Assembly: GCA_002396885.1 (NCBI GenBank) | Contig: DGXY01000103.1 | Span: 53,703 to 89,353 of the forward strand | From: Akkermansiaceae bacterium UBA5020 | GTDB taxonomy: Bacteria > Verrucomicrobiota > Verrucomicrobiia > Verrucomicrobiales > DEV007 | Length of the DNA: 35,651 nt | Direction of reading: 5' to 3' | Part shown: one piece after another, positions 15,846 through 22,877 of the stretch | Position numbering within the stretch: the first letter of the stretch is position 1 | How the letters are laid out: the number at the start of each line of letters is the position of its first letter | Made by a program: the position numbers and the translations under genes | The notes under the pieces: model-generated | Database searches by the model: none | The model's input: the letters and a program-made list of their open reading frames with translations, nothing else | Told to the model about the DNA's origin: nothing

Positions 15846-18800
15846 TCACTTCTCCAGCGGATATTCCTTCAGCAGGTCCTCGGGCTTGATGAACATCTGC
15901 ACGTCCTTGGTCGCCTCACGGACCGCCTTCACCTGGTCCGGCGTCACGATTGAAGCCTCGTTGCCCCAGGTGTTGCGCACGAAGGTGAGCACGGCGGCGA
16001 TCTCCTCATCCTTCAAGATCGCCTTGAAGGCCGTCATCGGAGGCACGCCCTTGGCGGGATCGAAAAGCGTCCCGTTGACTTCCATCGGCCCCCAGAGTCC
16101 GTGCAAGGTCAGCTTGATAAGCCGATCCGGATTGCCGGTGACCCACTGGCTGTTCAAGAGCGGTGGATAAATATTCAGCATCCCCTGCCCGTTCGGCTGG
16201 TGACAAGTCACGCAATGCGCCTCGCGGTGGAAGACCTCGGAGCCCAAGCGATACACCTCGGCCTCGGCCTTGGAGAACTTCACCGGCACCTTCACCTCGA
16301 TTTTCTCTTCCTGCTGCTCGATCGGACTGGTCACCACATTGAGCACCGGATCGGCCACATCCCAGTGATGTTGCACCGTCTTCGCAGCGATGACCGCATG
16401 TGGCTCGGCCGAAGCGAGCACGAGATCGAGTAAGGCCCGGTCCCGCACGTTGTGCTGCTGATGCACCCAGAGGGCCTCGAGGAGGAGGCGTCCGTCTTCC
16501 TTCTTCTTCCCGTCAAGCTTCGCGGCCCAGGCCTTCGTCGCGGCGACGACCTCGTCGGTCTTGCGCTCGCTCAGTTCGACGCGGGTGCGGTGACGCACGG
16601 CGAGGGCGGGATGCTTGAAGTTCTCCAGCAAGGCCGCGACCGGAGCTCCGTCGATCGCGACGGGATCCTGGAGGGGGCGCCCTTCATAGGTCATGCGGAA
16701 GACGCGGCCATGCTTCTTGTCGCGGTTGGGGTCGCGGATGTTGTGCTGCATGTGGCCGATGATGACATTCTGCCAGTCGGACACATAGAGGGCTCCGTCG
16801 CCACCGAAGATCGCGTCGGTCGGCCGGAAATTCCTGTCGGTGCTGCTGAGCAGTTCCTCGGTCGGTGTGCCCCAGACCTCACCGAATTTGAAGTCCTTGT
16901 CGCCCTCCTTGTAGCCTTCCCGGTGCAGCTTGTATTGCTTGATCCCGAGGAAGCCGATCGTGTTGCAGACGAGGAAATTGCCCTGCATCTCATCCGGGAA
17001 ATTCGGGCTCGAGACGATCTCATCGGCCGTCACCGGCCGCACTTCCTTCACAAGGAGTTCGCGCATCTTGAAACCCTTGCCGTCGGGGATCACCTGGAAG
17101 CTCTTTCCTCCCGTGCCATCGTTGGCGTAATGATAGCCCCACTCGTCGAAGGCGGTGCCGTGGGGATTGGGCGAGTTGTTCGCGTGGAATGCGATCGTGT
17201 AACGGCGGGGATCGAAACGATACATGGCCGAGGCGGTCGACTCGAGCGAGGGACCCCAGGGATGCTCGTGATTGTGCTGCATGAAGACCCCGCTCTGCCA
17301 GTAGATCCCGCCATCGGGACCATAGATCAGGTTGTTCGCAGCGTGGTGGGTATCCGCCGAGTCAGTACCCTGGAAGAGCACATAACGCACGTCCGCGACA
17401 TCGTCGCCGTCGGTGTCCTTGAGGAAGAGGATGTCCGGTTGTGAGGTGACGATGACCCCGCCGTTCCAGAACTCGAAACCGAGGGGGCAATGCACATTGG
17501 CGAAGATCGTACTGCGATCAGCGACCCCGTCGTGGTTTTCGTCGTGCAGGATCACGAGCGAGTCGTCCATCGGCTTGAGCGGCTCCCATTTCGGATAGGT
17601 CTTCCAGGCGGCGACCCAGAGTCGACCCTTGCCATCGACCTGCATCTGCACGGGATTGCCGATCTCGGGGAACTTGGTTTCATCGGCAAAGACATTCACC
17701 TTGAAACCCTTCGGCACGGTCATCTTCGTGATGCTCTCCTCGGCGGTGAGATACTGAAGAGTGCCTTCCTTTTCGGCGCTCGAGCTCTTGCTGCCGCCGC
17801 CGACATTCGAGATCACCGGCACCGGCGGCGGCACATTGCTGTCGTCGACTTTCACATCACTGCCCTTGGCACGCGCCCAGATCTTCGGGTCGCGATTGGC
17901 GGTCATGATGTCGAGCATGGCGAGCTCGTGCTGAAGGACCTCGGCGTTGCTCTGGTTGTTGACGAATGTGAGGGTCGAGCGTCCACCCCAGATATCATTG
18001 CCGTCCGTGGCGCGGTAGCGGTTGTGCCAGTGCCAATTCTTGTCGAGGACGGCCTCGCGGATCGATTCGAGCTCGGCGTCGGTCGCGGTGGGATCCTTTT
18101 CCGAAAGTGCCGCGGCGATGACCTTGCCGACGTGGCGGTGCCCGAGGGCGTTGAGGTGGACGCCATTGATCGTGAGAGGCTCGGCAAGTTCCTCGTAGAG
18201 CTTCCGCGTCGGCTCGTAGAGATTCACGAACGCGACCCCTTCGTGACCGGCCACCTTCTGCATCGAAGCGGTGTAAAGGGCCAGCCGCTGGTTGTTCGCA
18301 CTGCCATCGGGCAGATTGGGATCGTTCAGATTCTCATGGGCGATCGGGCTGAAGAGGACGATGCGCGGGATCTTGCCATCGGGACGTGCCTCGCGCAGAT
18401 CGCGGATCATGCCAGCGAGCTGCTTCTCGTAATCCGCCAGTCCCTTCGAGCCGGCGAAGGACTCATTGTAGCCGAAGAAGGCGAAGATCACGTCGGCCTT
18501 CACGTGACGGAGGTAATCGGGCATCTCGGTGAAGCCCTTCGAACGGGGGTATTTCCCGGGACGATCGCCGGTATGACTGAGATTTCGGAAAACGAGGTCT
18601 TTGTCAGGATTCGCCACCTGGAGCCAGGTTTCGGACCACCCGTCGTGCTGCATGCGGTCGGCGAGGCCATTGCCGATCATCGCGACGACATCGCCCTTGC
18701 CGAAGGCGAAGGTCTCCGGATCGCGGTAGCCGGCCGGGACGGGCTCGGGCAGGATCGGCACGGGCAGGGCCTTGCCATCGTGACCCGCCATCGTGATCTC

Positions 18801-19286
18801 CGTCTTGCCCGCGAAGGTGAAGGAGATCGACCCATCGGGGCCGGGATTGTTCTCGCGGGTGAAGACCGGCTTCCGCTCCGCGTCGAGCAGCTCGATCTTG
18901 AATCCCTTGAGGCGATCGTGGAGGCCGCTGCGATTCCAGATCTGGATCGAGTCAATCGCCTGGGCCGAGCCGAGGTCGAGTTCCCACCAAGGCGCGGGAT
19001 CACTGCCCTCGGCGGTATGGGTTTGGCCCTTCTTGTTGAAGTCGCCGTCCTTGTTGCCGTCGATGGCCCGCTCCGGCGAACCGCCCGCACCCAACGAAGA
19101 CTGCGTCGCCTTTCCTGCCGTGGCAATGTTCTTCCCGCCGCTCTTCACCTCCACCTCGGCCAGGGTGAGGACCCGCTTTTCGCCCGAGAGCGAAACACGG
19201 ACGAAACGGGCCGAGGGTTGGTCGGCGGCGTGGGCGATCGCGGCCAGAGCCACGACGAAAGCGGAGACGAGAAAACGCGGTTTCAT
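15846..19286 (-). CDS. PVC-type fusion: galactose-binding, SGNH hydrolase, propeller dehydrogenase and cytochrome c
   Basis: A 1146-residue exported protein. The start at 19286 begins the signal peptide MKPRFLVSAFVVALAAIAHA; the longer frame to 19328 adds only 14 unlikely residues. In order it has an F5/8-type-C-like galactose-binding domain (about residues 25-165); an SGNH/GDSL-like hydrolase (about 190-415) with block I as GNGLAD, block III as FFGYNES and block V as NGVHLNALGH; a PVC-type propeller beginning GFKVNVFADETKFPEIGNP with an Asp-rich loop DTDGDDVADV; a helical repeat linker; and a cytochrome c domain with CVTCH (Cys1025) and probable Met1084 ligand in VPPMTAF. It probably combines ester hydrolysis with oxidation of a carbohydrate outside the cytoplasm (inference). 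It stands alone in its orientation. Confidence 0.88.
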   Translation of the reverse strand: MKPRFLVSAFVVALAAIAHAADQPSARFVRVSLSGEKRVLTLAEVEVKSGGKNIATAGKATQSSLGAGGSPERAIDGNKDGDFNKKGQTHTAEGSDPAPWWELDLGSAQAIDSIQIWNRSGLHDRLKGFKIELLDAERKPVFTRENNPGPDGSISFTFAGKTEITMAGHDGKALPVPILPEPVPAGYRDPETFAFGKGDVVAMIGNGLADRMQHDGWSETWLQVANPDKDLVFRNLSHTGDRPGKYPRSKGFTEMPDYLRHVKADVIFAFFGYNESFAGSKGLADYEKQLAGMIRDLREARPDGKIPRIVLFSPIAHENLNDPNLPDGSANNQRLALYTASMQKVAGHEGVAFVNLYEPTRKLYEELAEPLTINGVHLNALGHRHVGKVIAAALSEKDPTATDAELESIREAVLDKNWHWHNRYRATDGNDIWGGRSTLTFVNNQSNAEVLQHELAMLDIMTANRDPKIWARAKGSDVKVDDSNVPPPVPVISNVGGGSKSSSAEKEGTLQYLTAEESITKMTVPKGFKVNVFADETKFPEIGNPVQMQVDGKGRLWVAAWKTYPKWEPLKPMDDSLVILHDENHDGVADRSTIFANVHCPLGFEFWNGGVIVTSQPDILFLKDTDGDDVADVRYVLFQGTDSADTHHAANNLIYGPDGGIYWQSGVFMQHNHEHPWGPSLESTASAMYRFDPRRYTIAFHANNSPNPHGTAFDEWGYHYANDGTGGKSFQVIPDGKGFKMRELLVKEVRPVTADEIVSSPNFPDEMQGNFLVCNTIGFLGIKQYKLHREGYKEGDKDFKFGEVWGTPTEELLSSTDRNFRPTDAIFGGDGALYVSDWQNVIIGHMQHNIRDPNRDKKHGRVFRMTYEGRPLQDPVAIDGAPVAALLENFKHPALAVRHRTRVELSERKTDEVVAATKAWAAKLDGKKKEDGRLLLEALWVHQQHNVRDRALLDLVLASAEPHAVIAAKTVQHHWDVADPVLNVVTSPIEQQEEKIEVKVPVKFSKAEAEVYRLGSEVFHREAHCVTCHQPNGQGMLNIYPPLLNSQWVTGNPDRLIKLTLHGLWGPMEVNGTLFDPAKGVPPMTAFKAILKDEEIAAVLTFVRNTWGNEASIVTPDQVKAVREATKDVQMFIKPEDLLKEYPLEK

Positions 19287-19374
19287 GATAGAGCGGGGAG
19301 ATTCACACAGACTTCCCGTCCTTGGCAAGCCCCTGATTAGGGAATGTCAGAACAGCGGAAATTCTCAGGGCAGC

Positions 19375-19389
19375 GGCACCTCCGGTGCC
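19375..19389. terminator. Candidate hairpin downstream of rsmA-Nudix
   Basis: GGCACC-TCC-GGTGCC is a perfect 6-bp stem about 50 bases past the stop codon of the rsmA-Nudix gene (minus strand). There is no T-tract after it, so factor-independent termination is doubtful. Confidence 0.35.
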
Positions 19390-19399
19390 TTCCACCCTA

Positions 19400-19411
19400 G
19401 GTTGCGCAACC
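19400..19411. promoter_or_regulatory. 12-bp perfect palindrome GGTTGCGCAACC
   Basis: A perfect dyad with no loop, in the 151-base gap between rsmA-Nudix and the PVC fusion gene, both on the minus strand. It lies about 115 bases upstream of the latter's start, so it could be an operator site. No matching second copy was noticed in the window, and no function can be assigned. Confidence 0.35.
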
Positions 19412-19437
19412 CTGCCGACACTGCGCCCGCGCTCCGC

Positions 19438-20787
19438 TCACCCCACCCGCCACGCCTTGAAGCACGTGATGAATCCGGTCGCGAAATCCTGCGGGCGTCT
19501 TGCGATCCACTCTTCGATGAACTCCGGCGAAAACCATCGTCCGCTGTCGACCTCCTTGCCGTGGATGCGGAGCCGCCCTTTTGCCTCCCCGAGGAAGACT
19601 TCGATGAACTCGAGGTCGGTCGCTTCGCTCGCATCAATCCGGGCGATCCTTTCCAGTTCCCCCTTGGGTTCGACCCAGATCTCCTCCCACATCTCGCGGA
19701 CGGCGCAGTCGTGGTAGCTCTCGCCGGGATCGACGTGGCCGGAGGCGCTGCTGTCCCACTTCAGCCCGTGGGTGTCCTTGAGGTGGGAGCGGAACTGCAG
19801 GTAGATCTCGCCGAGCTTGTTCCTGACAAAGACATGAACGGCGCGGTGGAGGTGCTTCCCGGCGTGGATCTCTCGACGCGGCAAGGTGTTGATGACGACG
19901 TCGTTTTCATCGACGACATCGAGCGATTCGGTCGCCGCTGGCGGCAGGAGACTGCAGGGATGCGGATCGAGGCGGTTCGAGAGATCGACCCACTGCTCGA
20001 GCGAGAGCTCCTCGGCGCGGGCGCTGGGCAATAGACCCATCGCGCCGAAAACGTCTCCGGCCTTCTCCTTCTCGAGCTGGAGATTGTTGTGGAGCTGCTT
20101 GCGCCGCTGGGAAAAGCCACGCTTCACGACCTCGCGATAGATCTCGGGCGAATGGGGAGCGAGCTCCCCCGGTGGGCGTGGCACGAAACGCACAATCGTG
20201 GAATCGACAGCGGGACGAGGGTGAAAAAGTTCCGGACCGACGGTGCGGAGCTTTGCAATGCGCCAGCGTTCTTGCAGCATCAGGGTGAGGACTCCATAGT
20301 CCTTGCTGCGCGGCTCGGCGACAAAACGATCGGCGACTTCCTTCTGCACCATGATGATCGCCTCATTCACAGGGCTGGGGGCATCGAGAAAACGCTCGAG
20401 AATGGTATTGCCGACCGAATACGGCAGGTTGCCGATGAACTTCACGGAACCTTCGAGAAAGAGCGGTCGCACGTCGTATTCGGTCGCGTCGGCATGGACG
20501 ACCTCGACGCCGAGGGGCCCGTATCTCTCAGACAAAAACGTGGCGAGCCGTCCATCGGCCTCGACGAGGATGAGGCGGCGGCATTTGCCGACAAGGTGTT
20601 CGGTGAGGGCGCCGAAACCGGGCCCCACCTCGATGACGCAGTCGTCGGGACCCACCTCAAGCTGCGAGGCGATCCATTGCGAGACGGAGGTGTCGACGAG
20701 AAAACTCTGCCCCAGCTTGCGGCTCGGGGTGAGCTCGTAGCGTTTCAGCAGGCCCTGGAGTTCGGAGAGGTTCAAACCTGAGATCAA
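19438..20787 (-). CDS. rsmA: RsmA (KsgA) 16S rRNA dimethyladenosine transferase fused to a Nudix hydrolase
   Basis: A 449-residue protein against about 270 for ordinary RsmA. Residues 1-280 are RsmA, which dimethylates two adjacent adenines near the 3' end of 16S rRNA: SRKLGQSFLVD, SAM motif I VIEVGPGFGALTEHL (52-66), catalytic NLPY (120-123), FHPRPAVDS (188-196). Residues 285-449 are a Nudix domain of the IPP-isomerase/YfcD-like type (LDVVDENDVVINTLPRREIH, then LKWDSSASGHVDPGES). The Nudix box runs from Gly350 with Glu356, Arg364-Glu365 and Glu368-Glu369 all present, but Trp371 stands where glycine is usual. No stop or frameshift separates the halves. The start is TTG at 20787, overlapping the actP stop as TTGA. 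The Nudix substrate is unknown. Confidence 0.92.
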   Translation of the reverse strand: MISGLNLSELQGLLKRYELTPSRKLGQSFLVDTSVSQWIASQLEVGPDDCVIEVGPGFGALTEHLVGKCRRLILVEADGRLATFLSERYGPLGVEVVHADATEYDVRPLFLEGSVKFIGNLPYSVGNTILERFLDAPSPVNEAIIMVQKEVADRFVAEPRSKDYGVLTLMLQERWRIAKLRTVGPELFHPRPAVDSTIVRFVPRPPGELAPHSPEIYREVVKRGFSQRRKQLHNNLQLEKEKAGDVFGAMGLLPSARAEELSLEQWVDLSNRLDPHPCSLLPPAATESLDVVDENDVVINTLPRREIHAGKHLHRAVHVFVRNKLGEIYLQFRSHLKDTHGLKWDSSASGHVDPGESYHDCAVREMWEEIWVEPKGELERIARIDASEATDLEFIEVFLGEAKGRLRIHGKEVDSGRWFSPEFIEEWIARRPQDFATGFITCFKAWRVG

Positions 20788-22394
20788 TGGTCGTGCGCTT
20801 TCTCCGCCCCGAGACCGGTGTGAGCGCGCACGCTGAACTCGGCGAATTTCGCTTCGCTCTCGGGCTCACGCTTGATGAGGGCACCGAGGAATGCGGCAAG
20901 GAAACCCAGCGGAATACTCACGATGCCCGGATTGGTGAGCGGGAAGATCGCCTCCATCTGGATGAGGTGACGCTTCGCGGCAGCGACCTCCGGTCCGTCA
21001 ATGCCCATGACACTGGGACTCAGGACAATGAGGATGATGCTCGAGAAAAGACCGACGAGAAGGCCGGTCACCGCGCCGGTCGTGTTGAAACGTTTCCAGA
21101 AGACCGAGAAGATGATCACAGGAAGGTTCGCCGAGGCGGCCACTGCGAAGGCGAGCCCTACGAGAAAGGCGACATTGATCGTCTGAAGTTTGATGGCGAG
21201 TGCGATCGAGATGCCTCCGACAAAAAAGGCGGCGATGCGGGCGACCTTGACCTCCGTGTCCTGAGAAACCTCTTTGCCGTGTTTGATTACATTGGTGTAG
21301 AAGTCGTGCGCGAAGGAGGTGCTGGCGCTGATCGTGAGGCCTGCGACCACGGCGAGAATGGTGGCGAACGCAACCGCCGAAATAAACGCAAAGAACATGT
21401 CGCCACCGAGGAAGTGCGAGAGTTCGGGAGCGGCCATGTTTTCGTTCGTGATGAGGTGGGGCTTCAGCAAGGTCGCGGCCCCGAAGCCGAGGAAGGTCGT
21501 GAGGATGTAAAAGGTGCCGATAATGACCATGGCCCAGACGACGGAGACCCGCGCGGTTTTGGCGTCGGGCACGGTATAGAAGCGCACGAGGACATGCGGC
21601 AGTCCCGCGGTCCCCAGAACGAGAGCGAGCCCGAGGGAGATCAGATCAAGCGGCCCCCATCCACCTCCCGCGGCAGTCGCGGCGGCACCGAACTTCATTC
21701 CAGGATCGAGGAAGTTCTTCGTCACTTCCACCCCGCCTTTCTCGTAGGTGAGCGAAGCGATCGCATCGAAGAATTTGACGAAGCTGTAGTCAAACTCCCG
21801 CATCACGAGGAAACTGAGGATGAAGGTCGCGGTCATGAGGAGGACCGCCTTCACGATCTGCACCCAGGTCGTGCCATGCATTCCCCCGAAGATGACGTAG
21901 ACGATCATGAGAATGCCCACCCCGATGATGGCCGCATTCGGCGTGATCCACGTGTATTCCTTGAGCAGGGTGCTGACGAGCACGCCGGCCCCGATCATTT
22001 GTGCGACCATGTAGAAGGTCGAGACGGTCAGGGTGCTGAGCGAAGCCGCGGCGCGCACCGGACGGGCCTTGAGACGGTAGGCGAGGAGGTCCGCCATGGT
22101 GTATTTGCCGGCGTTTCGGAGCGGTTCGGCGACCACGTAGAGCACCGTGAGGTAGGCCACGAGGAAGCCGACCGAATACATGAAGCCATCATATCCGAAA
22201 AACGCGATCATTCCGGAGATCCCGAGGAAGGAGGCCGCCGACATGTAGTCTCCGGCGACGGCGAGTCCGTTCTGCCAGCCCTTGATGGATCGGCCGGCAG
22301 CGAAATAGGCGCTCGACCCGGTGTTCTTTTTGGCGCTCCAGACCGTGATGCCGAGGGTGGCAATCACGAAAGCGAGAAACATGGCAATGGTCAT
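20784..22394 (-). CDS. actP: Cation/acetate symporter, ActP-like (SSS family)
   Basis: A 536-residue sodium:solute symporter with about 13 membrane segments. Typical ActP features are SAYFAAGRSIKGWQNGLAVAGDYMSAASFLGISG near residues 27-60, the GKYTMADLLAYRL loop, the GGMHGTTWVQIVKA segment, and TAGLPHVLVRFYTVPDAKTAR. It would import acetate or similar short carboxylates with sodium across the inner membrane. It lies 12 bases downstream of a DUF485 gene, the same order as yjcH-actP in E. coli, and its stop codon overlaps the TTG start of rsmA-Nudix. The coupling of a nutrient transporter to a ribosome-maturation gene is probably accidental operon packing. Confidence 0.93.
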   Translation of the reverse strand: MTIAMFLAFVIATLGITVWSAKKNTGSSAYFAAGRSIKGWQNGLAVAGDYMSAASFLGISGMIAFFGYDGFMYSVGFLVAYLTVLYVVAEPLRNAGKYTMADLLAYRLKARPVRAAASLSTLTVSTFYMVAQMIGAGVLVSTLLKEYTWITPNAAIIGVGILMIVYVIFGGMHGTTWVQIVKAVLLMTATFILSFLVMREFDYSFVKFFDAIASLTYEKGGVEVTKNFLDPGMKFGAAATAAGGGWGPLDLISLGLALVLGTAGLPHVLVRFYTVPDAKTARVSVVWAMVIIGTFYILTTFLGFGAATLLKPHLITNENMAAPELSHFLGGDMFFAFISAVAFATILAVVAGLTISASTSFAHDFYTNVIKHGKEVSQDTEVKVARIAAFFVGGISIALAIKLQTINVAFLVGLAFAVAASANLPVIIFSVFWKRFNTTGAVTGLLVGLFSSIILIVLSPSVMGIDGPEVAAAKRHLIQMEAIFPLTNPGIVSIPLGFLAAFLGALIKREPESEAKFAEFSVRAHTGLGAEKAHDH

Positions 22395-22406
22395 TTTGTC
22401 AGGAGA

Positions 22407-22736
22407 TCAGCGGGTTTCACTTTTCAAGATCTCAGCCACGGCCTTGTCGTAGGTGGCCGCCTTGCGCATGTAGAGCCAAGCCATTCCCCAGGCCATCAGG
22501 AACTGCGAGAGGGCAAAGAGGTAGGCCACGTTGATCTTGCCAAACACGGGCTTCTTCATCAGGTCAAGGTGCCAGCCGACAAAGTAAAGCAGGGCGAAGT
22601 AGTAGATTAGGAAAAAGAGGCAACAGGGAACGACGAAACGTCTTTTCGCCGCAAGGAGGGAATCGAACTCGGGGCGAGCGGCGATCCTCTCCCACATTTC
22701 CTTGTCCTCCGCGGATTTATTTTCCTTGTCGCTCAT
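22407..22736 (-). CDS. DUF485 membrane protein (YjcH-like), ActP partner
   Basis: A 109-residue protein with two predicted membrane helices (FVVPCCLFFLIYYFALLYFVGW and INVAYLFALSQFLMAWGMAWLYM) after the N-terminal WERIAARPEFDSLLAAKRRFV, which is the DUF485 signature. The open frame runs on to 23351, but the ATG at 22736 fits the family length, and the rest overlaps the divergent PSD1 gene. DUF485 proteins are habitually encoded just before SSS-family acetate permeases and probably assist them. It is co-oriented with actP with a 12-base gap. No Shine-Dalgarno is seen (GGCCGCCC precedes the ATG). Confidence 0.92.
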   Translation of the reverse strand: MSDKENKSAEDKEMWERIAARPEFDSLLAAKRRFVVPCCLFFLIYYFALLYFVGWHLDLMKKPVFGKINVAYLFALSQFLMAWGMAWLYMRKAATYDKAVAEILKSETR

Positions 22737-22877
22737 GGGCGGCCACACTAGGGACCGCGGCCGGGAATGGCAAGTCCGAAATTGGGCCTGTCTCTGCCTC
22801 CCGCCGCGAGCCAGACCCGGCTTGTTCGCGTTCTGGTGGAGGGCCTGCGAAAGGTGTAGCATTACTCCTGCACCCAC

